The position numbers were made by a program, and so were the translations under genes. Below are positions 45,042 through 54,232 of a stretch of DNA of 64,000 bases, one piece after another (position 1 is the stretch's first letter; the number at the start of each line of letters is the position of its first letter). This stretch comes from GCA-2718815 sp963578105 (lineage in GTDB: Bacteria > Planctomycetota > Planctomycetia > Pirellulales > Pirellulaceae). The stretch covers positions 1 through 64,000 of the forward strand of contig CAUZBP010000017.1 of the NCBI GenBank assembly GCA_963578105.1, given 5' to 3'. Below the pieces are notes generated by a model, which was given only the letters and a program-made list of their open reading frames with translations, made no database searches and was not told the DNA's origin.

Positions 45042-46049
45042 ATGGTTGCCAAGTTAGAATACATCTGGCTCGATGGCTACAAGCCCACACAAAGTCTGCG
45101 GTCGAAAACGCGAATCGAGAAAGAATTCGGCGGAACACTTGAAGAATGCCCCGTCTGGTCATTCGATGGAAGTTCTACAGAACAAGCTGCCGGCAAGACC
45201 TCCGACTGTCTTTTAAAACCGGTTGCGGTCTTTCCTGATCCATGCCGGACGAACGGCTATTTGGTGATGACCGAGGTTCTGAATGCAGACGGTACGCGTC
45301 ACGAATCTAACGCCAGAGCAACAATCGAAGACGATGATGACGATTTCTGGTTCGGTTACGAGCAGGAATATTTTCTTTGGGACAGGACCACGAACCTGCC
45401 ACCCGGATTCCCTAATGGTGGTTTTCCTGGCCCTCAAGGGCCCTACTATTGTTCAGTGGGTGCTAATAACAACTTTGGACGCGACTGCGTCGACGAGCAT
45501 CTGGACGCCTGCCTGGAAGCCGGCGTGAATTTGGAAGGAATCAATGCGGAAGTGGCTGCAGGACAGTGGGAATTCCAGGTGTTTGCCAAGGGTGCCAAAC
45601 GTGCCGGCGATGAAACCTGGGTGGCCCGTTACCTACTCGAACGAGCGGGAGAAAATTATGGATACGCCATTGACTGGCACCCCAAACCGTTCGGCAAGTT
45701 GGACTGGAATGGATCGGGCATGCACGCCAACTTTTCCAATGGCGAAATGCGTGAGTCTGGAAAAGAAGAAACGTTCCACAAAATCTGTGAGTCATTTGCC
45801 CAGAACATCGAGAGGCACATCAACGTTTATGGCGCGGATAATGACAAGCGATTGACTGGTGAGCACGAAACGCAAGCGATCGACAAGTTCAGTTACGCTC
45901 CTTTAGACCGTGGGGCATCGATTCGCATTCCCGTTGCCACCATTGACGCTGGCTGGAAAGGGCGTCTGGAAGACCGGCGTCCGGCGTCCAATGCGGACCC
46001 CTACCAAGTGGCCGCTGCTATCATTAACACTGTCAAAAGTGCCCGATAG
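45042..46049 (+). CDS. glnII: Glutamine synthetase, type II (eukaryote-like)
   Basis: 335 residues; ATP-dependent amidation of glutamate, ammonium assimilation. Start KLEYIWLDGYKPTQSLRSKT and WSFDGSSTEQAAGKTSD are the GSII beta-grasp domain; FWFGYEQEYFLWD, GINAEVAAGQWEFQV and GMHANFSN are active-site segments; PLDRGASIRIPV precedes the C-terminal NADPYQVAAAI. Well below GSI length (about 450-470) and near the usual GSII length. AAGGAG precedes the ATG. GSII occurs in eukaryotes, Rhizobiales, Streptomyces and some other bacteria, including Planctomycetes. A hairpin terminator follows. Confidence 0.95.
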   Translation: MVAKLEYIWLDGYKPTQSLRSKTRIEKEFGGTLEECPVWSFDGSSTEQAAGKTSDCLLKPVAVFPDPCRTNGYLVMTEVLNADGTRHESNARATIEDDDDDFWFGYEQEYFLWDRTTNLPPGFPNGGFPGPQGPYYCSVGANNNFGRDCVDEHLDACLEAGVNLEGINAEVAAGQWEFQVFAKGAKRAGDETWVARYLLERAGENYGYAIDWHPKPFGKLDWNGSGMHANFSNGEMRESGKEETFHKICESFAQNIERHINVYGADNDKRLTGEHETQAIDKFSYAPLDRGASIRIPVATIDAGWKGRLEDRRPASNADPYQVAAAIINTVKSAR

Positions 46050-46585
46050 CTTTTCGTTGGGACGAACAGAACGGGGGAGCCAGTCATTTCGGTTGGCTCC
46101 CTCGGTGATTCTGATTTCCTTGGTACCTCCCGTTCACTAGAGGCCAGTCTGGCCCTCACTTGACCAAAAGCGAGTTCGCTCTGGTCTTCACGCTGCCACG
46201 GGCACACCCTTCAGCGACCACCGCTTCCGCCAGTCGCGTGCCTTGGAATTCAGGCAGAGGTGCTGTCGCGCCGGAGGGTGATTGTAAATTCCAACCGTTG
46301 GTCTCGTCGGTAACCTTGCTGGAAATGCGGCCCGGATCCTGCCTTCGAGGGCCGCATGACCTTGGACATGACCATTAGCTCCCGACTGTTATCGATTCGA
46401 CAGCAGGTGTCGCTCCGTTGATACCAATTGCAAGGAAATGCCAGCCTGCCAGCGTCGTCGGAAAGCATTGCCAGCAAGGTGCTTATGAGCGATCTGCCGA
46501 GTTTGGCATGCGAGTTGCTTTTTCACAGACCATTCGGGTCGGTGGGGCAAATCAACTGAATCAACAGAATAAGAGGAGTGTAACG
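46050..46585. other. Intergenic region between glnII and the His-rich gene
   Basis: 536 bases. It contains the glnII terminator hairpin at 46075-46101; beyond it no gene or clear promoter is seen. Confidence 0.4.
46075..46101 (+). terminator. Hairpin after glnII
   Basis: Perfect 8-bp stem GGGAGCCA/TGGCTCCC with an 11-base loop, 25 bases past the glnII stop. The U-tract is weak (TCGGTGATTCTGATTTCC), so termination may be partial. Confidence 0.5.
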
Positions 46586-46852
46586 ATGAAGAAACTCATG
46601 ATCGCTTGTGTCGTGATTGCCGGCTTTGCTCTGGCAAATCAAACCTCAACGGCCGAGGCCTCGCGCTTCGGGTTTCACTTCGGTGGCGGCGGTGTCCATG
46701 TGGGAGTCGGCCACGGCCATGGAAGTTGGCACAACACCAGTCATTACGATTGGCATCCGGGATACTACCGGAGGCACCGCAACCATTACCACTATAGGCC
46801 CGGCCACTATGATTATCATCGGACAGGGCATTGGGATTACCACTGTTGGTAA
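46586..46852 (+). CDS. Small secreted histidine-rich protein
   Basis: 88 residues. The start MKKLMIACVVIAGF has a GAGGAG ribosome-binding site 8 bases upstream, which decides it over longer frames. Residues 1-25 are a typical signal peptide ending near TAEA-SRF. The mature part is Gly, His and Tyr rich: GFHFGGGGVHVGVGHGHG, then repeated H-x-Y/Y-x-H elements to the C-terminal DYHCW. About 20 His in roughly 60 residues suggests binding of Ni, Zn or Cu, but this is inference. Followed by an intrinsic terminator, so it is a monocistronic unit. Confidence 0.8.
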   Translation: MKKLMIACVVIAGFALANQTSTAEASRFGFHFGGGGVHVGVGHGHGSWHNTSHYDWHPGYYRRHRNHYHYRPGHYDYHRTGHWDYHCW

Positions 46853-46889
46853 TGTTTCGCCATCCCCCCGGTCAGCAAATTCGTAAAAT

Positions 46890-46922
46890 CGCCGTCAGGA
46901 TAAAACCTGGCGGCGGTTTTTG
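46890..46922 (+). terminator. Terminator after the His-rich gene
   Basis: Stem CGCCGTCAGG (46890-46899) / CCTGGCGGCG (46906-46915) with one G-T pair, 6-base loop, then GTTTTTGT on the plus strand. Confidence 0.8.
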
Positions 46923-47022
46923 TAGTTGGGCTCAGAAAAGCAGACATCTAGGCATTTTACGCTGACACGAGTGGTCCCGGCTTAAGTTGAGGGTCGTCTG
47001 TCCAGCGTAGATCGTTCAGTCG

Positions 47023-48162
47023 TTAAGAAACCTGACAATCCATCAATGACCTGAATTCTTTGAACAGATAGTTGCTATCATGAGGCCCCGCAGAGGCTTC
47101 GGGGTGATATTGCACGCTGAAGACCGGCAAGTCACGATGCGCCAATCCGGCAATGGTGTTGTCATTCAAATTTCGATGCGTGATTCGTAGAGTTTCCGGC
47201 AAGGTATCTTCCTTTACCGCAAAACCATGATTTTGTGCCGTAATTTCGACGCTGCCAGTTTCCAGATTCTGCACTGGCTGGTTCGCTCCGCGATGGCCAA
47301 ACTTTAGCTTGAATGTTTCTGCGCCGCACGCCAGTGCCAGCAACTGATGTCCCAGGCAGATGCCGAAAATCGGAACCTCTTCCAGCAGTTCGCGGATGGT
47401 TTTGATGGCATAATCCACCGGCTCTGGATCACCGGGTCCGTTCGATAAAAAAACCCCGTCCGGCTGACCAGCAAGTATGTCAGCGGACTTGGCTGTTCCT
47501 GGCACGATCGTGACTCGGCAACCCACATCCTTTAGATGCCTGGCAATGTTCCATTTCATACCGAAATCAAGTGCTACGACATGACGTTTTTCAGCGTCGC
47601 CCGTGTCAACAGACCTATTGCGGGTCAAGTCGTTCCATGGACTCAACTCCTCGGTCCATTCACGCGGTTTGTCGGGAATAACTTCGCAAACTAAATCTCT
47701 TCCCACCAAACCAGGAGAAGAGCGGGCCTTGGAAATCAAGCTATCATGATCCAGATCGACGCTGGAAAGAACTCCTTTCATCGCCCCCCCGTTACGGATG
47801 CGGCGCACTAGAGATCTCGTATCGATTTCAGCCAATCCGACAATGTTGTGTTGCTGCAGATAGCTATTGAGATCTCCTTTTGCACGAAAATTACTTTCAA
47901 GGCGGGTCAATTGGCGTACAATGAAGCCAGCCAGATGCGGTTTTTCACTTTCTGTATCCTCGTCATTGACTCCGTAATTACCGATTTCTGGATACGTCAT
48001 CGTGACGATTTGTCCACGATAACTAGGGTCTGTAAGGATTTCCTGGTAACCAGTCATCGAAGTGTTGAAGCAGACTTCTCCATCGACTTCACCGGTGGCC
48101 CCAATCGAGATTCCCGTAAAAACCGAACCGTCTTCCAGGGCGAGCTTTGCTTGTCGTGTCAT
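47023..48162 (-). CDS. carA: Carbamoyl-phosphate synthase, small (glutaminase) subunit
   Basis: 379 residues; hydrolyses glutamine and passes ammonia to CarB for carbamoyl phosphate (arginine and pyrimidines). N-terminal CarA domain: ALEDGSVFTGISIG, GEVCFNTSMTGYQEILTDPSY, then HVVALDFGMKWNI. The class I amidotransferase domain has the nucleophile Cys in GICLGHQLLALACG and the His/Glu pair in VQYHPEASAGP. Complete and of normal length. carB is not in this window. Confidence 0.97.
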   Translation of the reverse strand: MTRQAKLALEDGSVFTGISIGATGEVDGEVCFNTSMTGYQEILTDPSYRGQIVTMTYPEIGNYGVNDEDTESEKPHLAGFIVRQLTRLESNFRAKGDLNSYLQQHNIVGLAEIDTRSLVRRIRNGGAMKGVLSSVDLDHDSLISKARSSPGLVGRDLVCEVIPDKPREWTEELSPWNDLTRNRSVDTGDAEKRHVVALDFGMKWNIARHLKDVGCRVTIVPGTAKSADILAGQPDGVFLSNGPGDPEPVDYAIKTIRELLEEVPIFGICLGHQLLALACGAETFKLKFGHRGANQPVQNLETGSVEITAQNHGFAVKEDTLPETLRITHRNLNDNTIAGLAHRDLPVFSVQYHPEASAGPHDSNYLFKEFRSLMDCQVS

Positions 48163-48298
48163 GTGAATTAAAGTCCTACGTCAATCTGGCCCGATACCGA
48201 ACTAACGGCTGTGGGTCTCCGAACGTTGCCATTGGCATTGTTCGGGCAGCCAAACACGAGGATCCTTGCTGCGGCGAGTAAGGATCCTCTTTTTTTTT
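48163..48298 (+). ncRNA. Candidate small RNA ending at an orphan terminator
   Basis: Plus-strand signals only: hairpin CCGAACG-TTGCC-att-GGCA-TTGTTCGG at 48219-48245 followed by a perfect terminator at 48258-48298. The 5' end is unknown and no promoter was identified; it could also be antisense to the carA leader. No known RNA family recognised. Confidence 0.35.
48258..48298 (+). terminator. Perfect intrinsic terminator, plus strand
   Basis: Arms GAGGATCCTT (48258-48267) and AAGGATCCTC (48280-48289), 12-base loop, followed by nine T. On the minus strand the base after the stem is not U-rich, so it acts on plus-strand transcription. Confidence 0.85.
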
Positions 48299-48470
48299 CT
48301 CAAGACGGTCGGTCGCACCTCGCCCGTCCTATCCCTTGCCGCGAGAATCGAGTGCCAAGCTTGAAGGAATCGCGACTTTGCTGCTGAATTCCACTTAAAA
48401 TTGCCTCTGCCAGGCGGCTCAACCGACTCCGCAGGATCACCATTCTACGGGCGTCCTTGGTCGAAAACCA

Positions 48471-49739
48471 CTACCCCGTGAGCGGAATCGAACCTGAATT
48501 GGCTTCGCGATCCAGGCAACGGCCAATCTGGCGGATTGCCTGTCGCAAGCGGTTTTCGTTTTCCACCAAAGCCAGCCGTAAATACCCTTCACCCGCTTCT
48601 CCGAATCCGCTTCCGGGACTCACGGCTACGTCACCTTTCTCAAGCAACAACATCGCAAAATCCATCGTGCTCATTCTGCTTGCCCACGGTTCTGGAATCT
48701 CGGCCCAGACAAACATTCCGGCTTTTGGTGCATCGACGTGCCAACCGATGCGATGTAAGCCTTCGAGCAGGACATCGCGCCTGCTCTGATAGAGCGTTGA
48801 TTGCCGCTCGACGGCTGCTTCCGTATGGCGAAGAGCTAAAATGGCGGCAATCTGAATGGCCTGGAACATTCCGTAGTCATAATAACCCTTGATGACTGCC
48901 AGGCCGTGAATCATCTCGGCGTTGCCGCAGCAAAAACCAACACGCCAACCGGCCATGTTGTATCCTTTGCTCATTGTGGTGAATTCCACACCCACATCAG
49001 AAGCTCCTGGCGCTGCCAGGAAACTCGGCGGCTTGTAGCCGTCAAAGCCGACATCGGCATACGCAAAATCGCTGATCACCATCAGGCCGTACTTCTTTGC
49101 CAATTTCACCACATCTACATAGAACTCGGGTTCTACGGTGACGGTCGATGGGTTGTGAGGATAATTGACGATCAACAGCTTGGGACGAGGGTAAAGATGC
49201 TCGCAAGTGTAGGCGATGTTCGATAAAAACTTCTCACCATCGGCCACTTCTAAAGCAATGACGTTACCCGCAGCCAAAGCGACAGCATACATGTGCACGG
49301 GAAAATACGGGTCCGGCACAATGGCCGTATCCCCAGGTCCCATCACGGCCAGGCACATGTGGCTGAATCCTTCTTTAGATCCCAAACACGTCATGACCTC
49401 GCTGTCAGGATCCAGTCGCACCCCATACTTTTTGAAATATTTGCTGGCAACCTCACGGCGTAAATTAAGAATTCCGTTTGATTTGCTGTAACCATGATTG
49501 CGAGGATCTCGGGCCGCTTCGGCCAACTTCTCGATCACAAGATCTTCAGGAGGATCCGACGGGTTTCCCATCCCCAAATCGATCACATCGTTGCCCGCCC
49601 GCCGTTTTTCGTACAGCAACTGATTGATTCGCCCAAACATGTAGGGTGGCAGTCGCACGACTCGTGAAGCGAGTTGTACCACGGGAACCGGCCTGGTTGC
49701 GGAAGTCGTTAGCATGGGCTGAGTTTCATATTCGGACAT
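48471..49739 (-). CDS. PLP-dependent aminotransferase, class I (AlaC-like)
   Basis: 422 residues from ATG 49739; a TTG at 49760 would add seven. Fold-type I aminotransferase: IDLGMGNPSDPPEDLVIEKL, HGYSKSNGILNLRREVASKY, VIVNYPHNPSTVTVEPEF-type NPHNPT segment, ISDFAYADVGFDGY, and the PLP lysine in TTMSKGYNMAGWRVGF. Closest by eye to AlaC-type alanine:pyruvate aminotransferases, but LL-diaminopimelate or aspartate aminotransferases share this pattern. Solitary between carA and the PEP-mutase-like gene. Confidence 0.85.
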   Translation of the reverse strand: MSEYETQPMLTTSATRPVPVVQLASRVVRLPPYMFGRINQLLYEKRRAGNDVIDLGMGNPSDPPEDLVIEKLAEAARDPRNHGYSKSNGILNLRREVASKYFKKYGVRLDPDSEVMTCLGSKEGFSHMCLAVMGPGDTAIVPDPYFPVHMYAVALAAGNVIALEVADGEKFLSNIAYTCEHLYPRPKLLIVNYPHNPSTVTVEPEFYVDVVKLAKKYGLMVISDFAYADVGFDGYKPPSFLAAPGASDVGVEFTTMSKGYNMAGWRVGFCCGNAEMIHGLAVIKGYYDYGMFQAIQIAAILALRHTEAAVERQSTLYQSRRDVLLEGLHRIGWHVDAPKAGMFVWAEIPEPWASRMSTMDFAMLLLEKGDVAVSPGSGFGEAGEGYLRLALVENENRLRQAIRQIGRCLDREANSGSIPLTG

Positions 49740-49855
49740 AGCTGTTCCAGGTACCGCCAAACCGAGCCCGAGATCCGTGTGGTGCGATTGTTGCGAACAG
49801 TCCTTAGCATACCCCGAATAGATGTCTCAGAAAACTGGTATCTATCTCAGAACGG

Positions 49856-50719
49856 TTAACGGACTCCAAATCGCTCGGCCAGCGCGTATCTTTCGTCAAC
49901 ACCGATTAACTCATTGAAGCGTCCAAAGTCCATCAGACGACCTTCCTCACCCAGAGTCGTTCCTTCTGTTTTGAGTTTCTGATAAATGAATTCAATCGCG
50001 TGGGCAGCCCCAAAGATACCCGCCAGCGGATAGAGAATGAGCTGGAAACCCATCTCTGCCAATTCGGCTTTTTGCAGTAGCGGAGTTTTGCCACCTTCAA
50101 TCATATTAGCGACAATTGGCTTGGGTGCCCGGCGACCAATCTCCGCCAACTGCTCCAGACTGCCCGGTGCCTCCACAAAACTGGCATCGGCGCCCGCAGC
50201 TCGAGCCGCTTCAACACGAGCGAGTGCTTCATCGAGGTCATGGACCTGTTCGGCATCGGTGCGGGCGACAATAAAGAAATCCCGGCCGTCTCTCGCATCG
50301 ACCGCCGCTCGGATCTTGTGGACGTAGTCTTCCCGACTGATTACTTTTTTGCCTAGCATGTGCCCGCATTTCTTCGGCCACACCTGGTCTTCCAGAAAAC
50401 AGCCAGCCGCACCAGCCATGATTAGTTCATCCACCGTACGGTGGACATTCAGCGGATTTCCATATCCCGTATCAGCATCGACGATGATGGGCATATCGAC
50501 GCTACGGCAGACCCGACGTGCCGCATCGGTGATTTCAGTCTGTGTCAACAGTCCCAGGTCGGGCTCCCCGATCGTTGCTGCGGCCACGGAATAACCCGAA
50601 ATGAAACTCATCGGAAAACCCAGCTTTTGGGCGATCGCGGCAGACAACGTGTCATAGACTCCGGGAAATGCGATCGATCCGACATCATCGAGTATCGTCT
50701 GGACGCGTGTTGTTCCCAT
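49856..50719 (-). CDS. Isocitrate lyase/PEP mutase family enzyme
   Basis: 287 residues from ATG 50719, preceded by a strong GGAGGT Shine-Dalgarno 6 bases away, which decides this start over the upstream GTG. TIM-barrel C-C lyase: FPGVYDTLSAAIAQKLGF, IVDADTGYGNPLNVHRTV, EDQVWPKKCGHMLGK with the superfamily's K-K-C-G-H motif, and DFFIVARTDAEQVH. Methylisocitrate lyase, oxaloacetate decarboxylase or carboxyvinyl-carboxyphosphonate-type activity are all possible. No prp genes nearby, so I do not assign prpB. Confidence 0.88.
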   Translation of the reverse strand: MGTTRVQTILDDVGSIAFPGVYDTLSAAIAQKLGFPMSFISGYSVAAATIGEPDLGLLTQTEITDAARRVCRSVDMPIIVDADTGYGNPLNVHRTVDELIMAGAAGCFLEDQVWPKKCGHMLGKKVISREDYVHKIRAAVDARDGRDFFIVARTDAEQVHDLDEALARVEAARAAGADASFVEAPGSLEQLAEIGRRAPKPIVANMIEGGKTPLLQKAELAEMGFQLILYPLAGIFGAAHAIEFIYQKLKTEGTTLGEEGRLMDFGRFNELIGVDERYALAERFGVR

Positions 50720-51194
50720 GTGTTTACCTCCTATCACCAGGTTTCAATCCAGTTTCAACGTGAAATGTACCAACGGTCGTCCGGAGGTTCCAGGGTCGAG
50801 AAGGGGAAAACTCACCCCGTTTTCTGTCTCCTGTCGCGGGAGAAAACGGGCCGTCAAAGCTCCGACTTTCACCCGGTCCGAAAATCGAGACGCCTTGCGC
50901 CCGGACGTTTCAGCGACTTGGCAGAGTTCAACTGCCATGGAGTCACCATGTCGTGGCTTGCCTGACCATTCGCTTCAGCCGCTGTTTTATGACTTCCTGT
51001 CAGCGGATTCTCCTCGTCGAAGGTCCCAATCAGTGCCTCTGTCAGACGAGCAGCAGCGGCGTGCTTCGATTGACCCTCTCCCAAGGCATTTGCTATACTT
51101 CGCGTGACTCGGTTCCGATTTCTGGATCCAACTTCCGTAGGGGATGAAAAAATATCTGGGTTGATTGTCGAAACTCTTGTTTGAAAGGTGCTTT
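50720..51194. other. Divergent intergenic region with long hairpin
   Basis: 475 bases between the lyase (minus) and cysK (plus). It contains a 10-bp inverted repeat CCCGTTTTCT (50816-50825) / AGAAAACGGG (50841-50850) about 100 bases upstream of the lyase start; no U-tract, so perhaps a leader structure. No gene supported. Confidence 0.4.
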
Positions 51195-52154
51195 ATGTCA
51201 TCGGCCACGAAGATAGAAATCCAAGACGACATCACGCAGTGTATAGGCGGGACTCCCCTCGTACGGCTGCGCCGAATTACGGAAGGCTGTGAAGCAAGTG
51301 TCGTAGCAAAAGTCGAAAACATGAATCCGTTGTGGAGTGTCAAAGACCGTATTGGACGGGCGATGATTGACGCAGCGGAGCGAGATGGCTTGATCAAGCA
51401 TGATACGGTCCTTGTTGAACCGACGAGTGGCAACACAGGAATTGCCCTGGCCTACGTATGTGCGGCCCGTGGTTACAAGCTGATGGTGACCATGCCAGAG
51501 AGCATGACCATTGAACGCCGGCGTCTACTCAAAGCTCTGGGTGCAAAAATTGAGTTGACACCAGCGGCTGAGGGGATGCCAGGTGCTGTCCGCAGGGCAG
51601 AGGAGCTTGCGGCTCAAAACAGCAATTACTTCATCCCACAACAATTCAAAAACCCTGCCAACCCGGAGATTCATCGCAAGACAACCGCCGAGGAGATCTG
51701 GAATCAAACCGATGGTGATGTGGATATTTTTGTCAGTGGAGTTGGAACCGGTGGCACCATTACAGGTGTGGCGGAGGTCATCAAATCGCGGAAGCCGGAA
51801 TTCAAGGCAATTGCCGTGGAGCCGGCAAACAGTCCGGTAATCACTCAACGCCTGGCAGGCGAGGATTTAAAACCTGGCAAGCACACCATTCAGGGCATCG
51901 GTGCCGGTTTCATTCCTGACAATTTGAATGTTGAAGTTATCGACGACGTCGTGCAAGTGAAAGATGAAGACGCAGCAGCAACGTCCCGTCAAATGGCCCA
52001 GCAGGAGGGTATTTTCTGCGGGATCAGCAGCGGCGCCGCGGCCTGGGCAGCCATCCAGGTGGCAAAACGCACAGAGAACAAAGGAAAGTTGATCGTGGTC
52101 GTTCTGCCTGACATTGGCGAACGATACCTGTCGACAGCCCTGTTCCCTGAATGA
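51195..52154 (+). CDS. cysK: Cysteine synthase A (O-acetylserine sulfhydrylase)
   Basis: 319 residues from ATG 51195 (AAAGG 8 bases upstream); the frame extends 10 codons further but without signal. PLP enzyme making cysteine from O-acetylserine and sulfide. Motifs: IGGTPLVRLRRI, the PLP lysine in SVKDRIGRAMI, PTSGNTGIALA, VSGVGTGGTITGV and FCGISSGAAAWAAI. Normal length. No cysE adjacent. Confidence 0.95.
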   Translation: MSSATKIEIQDDITQCIGGTPLVRLRRITEGCEASVVAKVENMNPLWSVKDRIGRAMIDAAERDGLIKHDTVLVEPTSGNTGIALAYVCAARGYKLMVTMPESMTIERRRLLKALGAKIELTPAAEGMPGAVRRAEELAAQNSNYFIPQQFKNPANPEIHRKTTAEEIWNQTDGDVDIFVSGVGTGGTITGVAEVIKSRKPEFKAIAVEPANSPVITQRLAGEDLKPGKHTIQGIGAGFIPDNLNVEVIDDVVQVKDEDAAATSRQMAQQEGIFCGISSGAAAWAAIQVAKRTENKGKLIVVVLPDIGERYLSTALFPE

Positions 52155-52256
52155 TCTCCGAGCCTTGATAGGAATCTCAAGAGTTCGTTGAAAGTTAAAA
52201 GTTGGGGGGTTCGCCCTTTGCCTTTGACAGTTTTACTTTCGGTCAGCGCTTCCTAT

Positions 52257-53066
52257 CTAGATTCCACACCAAGTCTTTACACCAAGGCGTCCGATAATCC
52301 ACAGAGCGCTCCATGCCTCATGGAAATCGATTTTGGATTGCCCCCTGGTTCGATCCGCAAAACAAATTGGTGTTTCGACGATTTCTGCACCGGCCTGTTG
52401 CAGACGCCACAGAAATTCTTCCTGAAAAGCATATCCGGCTGACCGTATTGTCGTGGGATCGATTCGTTGCAGCGAGCTAGTACGATAACAGCGAAACCCG
52501 CCACTGCAGTCCCGAGAAGGCAGACGCAGCAGCCACCGTGCGTACAGGTTGACGCAACGGCTCATGATCCGACGCGTCCAGGGCCACCCCTGAATTCCTC
52601 CACCGGGAACATAGCGGGATCCGACCATGACGTCACAGGTGGGACTTACCTGCTGGTCCATACCCGCCACCAACGCCGGCAGGTACTGCGGGTGGTGACT
52701 GTAATCGGCATCCATACTGACGAAGTAGTCGTAATTTTTTTTCTCAGCGAAACGCATTCCAGCCAAAATTGCCGTTCCCAGCCCTTGCTTGCTGGTACGG
52801 TGTAATCCATATAAACGATGATTGCTTTTGGAACAGTCCTTGACCCACTGACCAGTCCCGTCAGGTGAATTATCGTCCACCACCAGGACGTCAGACTCCG
52901 GCAAAACCACCTGGATGTCGTTAACCAGATCCGGGATATTTTCAATCTCATTGTAGGTAGCCAAAGAGACCAAGACTCTTGCGGCAGGCAATGTCAAGGA
53001 CTCCGTGGCAGGGGCCAGATCCACCGCGAGAGGTCGTCGTAGTTGTTTCAAATTGCTAACCGACAC
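52257..53066 (-). CDS. Family 2 glycosyltransferase (polyprenyl-phosphate mannosyltransferase-like)
   Basis: 269 residues using GTG 53066, 8 bases past the stop of the upstream epimerase; the frame is open further but would overlap that gene. GT2 signatures: VSLATYNEIENIPDLV, VLVVDDNSPDGTGQWV, ILAGMRFAEKKNYDYFVSMDADYSHHPQYL (DxD), GSRYVPGGGIQGW and RDCSGGFRCYRT. Resembles dolichol/polyprenol-phosphate mannose synthases. No C-terminal membrane anchor, as in the short DPM type. Last gene of the polysaccharide locus. Confidence 0.85.
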   Translation of the reverse strand: MSVSNLKQLRRPLAVDLAPATESLTLPAARVLVSLATYNEIENIPDLVNDIQVVLPESDVLVVDDNSPDGTGQWVKDCSKSNHRLYGLHRTSKQGLGTAILAGMRFAEKKNYDYFVSMDADYSHHPQYLPALVAGMDQQVSPTCDVMVGSRYVPGGGIQGWPWTRRIMSRCVNLYARWLLRLPSRDCSGGFRCYRTSSLQRIDPTTIRSAGYAFQEEFLWRLQQAGAEIVETPICFADRTRGQSKIDFHEAWSALWIIGRLGVKTWCGI

Positions 53067-53073
53067 GGCCGTG

Positions 53074-54012
53074 TTAACTGAGAAGCGTGCGATAGTGATC
53101 GATGGAGAGTTGCAGGCCCGTATCAAAATCGACAACAGGTTCGTAAGAAAGTGCTTGACTGGCCTGCGTGATGTCCGCAAGGCTGTGTTTGACGTCACCT
53201 GTGCGTAGATCCTTGTGAATGGGATCGATACTGGTGCCCAGATAGTTATTCAGTTTGGCAAGAAGTTCGAGAAGGCTGAAGCTGCGCCCGCCAGCAACAT
53301 TGAACACACGTCCACCAACGCCCTGGGCCTGGGAAGCCAGGAGATTTCCATGCACAACATTTTTTACAAAAGTGAAATCTCGAGATTGCAATCCGTCACC
53401 GTAGATGACCGGCCTCTGACCCTTTAGCAGGGCCGCAATGAACAAGGGGATCACCGCGGAGTACGCGCTGTTTGGATCCTGTCGTGGGCCGAACACATTG
53501 AAGTATCGAATCGCAACCGTTTGTAGCCCGTAGGTTTGATGAAAAGCGTGACAGTAATACTCGCCCGAGAGTTTAGCTACTGCATAAGGAGATAATGGAC
53601 CCGGCCTGTCCGTTTCCCGTTTGGATGAAAACGCCAGATTCCCGTAAGCACTGCTCGAACCTGCGTAGACGACACGCTGGACACCCGCCAGTCGAGACTC
53701 GTTCAAAACATTGAGGGTGCCGGTAATGCAGGCATGATGGGTGTCCAGCGGGTTCTCCACACTGCGTGGAACCGACGGCAACGCTGCCTGATGAAACACG
53801 CAATCGACTTTGCGGACGGCTTTCGCAACTGCCTGAGCCTCACGGACATCGCCTTCAATGAATTCGATACGGTCGGCCACGTGGGAAAGATTTTTTAGAT
53901 TTCCTGTACTTAGATTATCGAGCACCCGAACCTGAGACCCTCGTTCCAGCAGCGCATCGACAATGTGAGATCCGATGAATCCCGCTCCACCAGTGACTAA
54001 GTACAGTAGCAT
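53074..54012 (-). CDS. NAD-dependent nucleotide-sugar epimerase (UDP-glucose/GlcNAc 4-epimerase-like)
   Basis: 312 residues. Extended SDR: LVTGGAGFIGSHIVDALL, RVLDNLSTG, FIEGDVREAQAV, VFHQAALPSVPRSV, catalytic YAGSSSAYGN, YxxxK in SPYAVAKLSGEYY, and YFNVFGPRQDP. The pattern fits UDP-GlcNAc/Glc 4-epimerases of the WbpP type, making sugar precursors for surface polysaccharide. Adjacent downstream glycosyltransferase supports the context. Sugar specificity is not readable. Confidence 0.88.
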   Translation of the reverse strand: MLLYLVTGGAGFIGSHIVDALLERGSQVRVLDNLSTGNLKNLSHVADRIEFIEGDVREAQAVAKAVRKVDCVFHQAALPSVPRSVENPLDTHHACITGTLNVLNESRLAGVQRVVYAGSSSAYGNLAFSSKRETDRPGPLSPYAVAKLSGEYYCHAFHQTYGLQTVAIRYFNVFGPRQDPNSAYSAVIPLFIAALLKGQRPVIYGDGLQSRDFTFVKNVVHGNLLASQAQGVGGRVFNVAGGRSFSLLELLAKLNNYLGTSIDPIHKDLRTGDVKHSLADITQASQALSYEPVVDFDTGLQLSIDHYRTLLS

Positions 54013-54232
54013 TCAAAGCCTTTCCTGCAAGTTAGGCAGGGCAACTGCCGGTCAACTTGTCGTCAGTCAGTCACTTGAAACCGTGTAAAAGACACCCCTG
54101 AATACGGAAACCTGTCGGCAGTTGAACGATTACTAGATCGCACCAAAACCGCTGCCGTCGAACCAGGATTCCCGACCAGTCACATCATCCTGGACCAGTC
54201 TGTTTTCCGATTCGGTACATGCCCGGTTTTCT

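Larger units (their letters stand above)
48163..48470. other. Intergenic region with plus-strand hairpins (possible small RNA)
   Basis: 308 bases between two minus-strand genes. It holds a 12-bp imperfect hairpin (48219-48245) and a strong terminator (48258-48298) whose U-tract is on the plus strand, opposite to both flanking genes. Confidence 0.55.

Noticed and set aside
48480..48500. A T-loop-like GGTTCGATTCC on the minus strand suggested a tRNA
   Set aside because: It lies inside the 3' end of the aminotransferase gene, the flanks do not pair into a T-stem, and no anticodon or D-arm can be placed.
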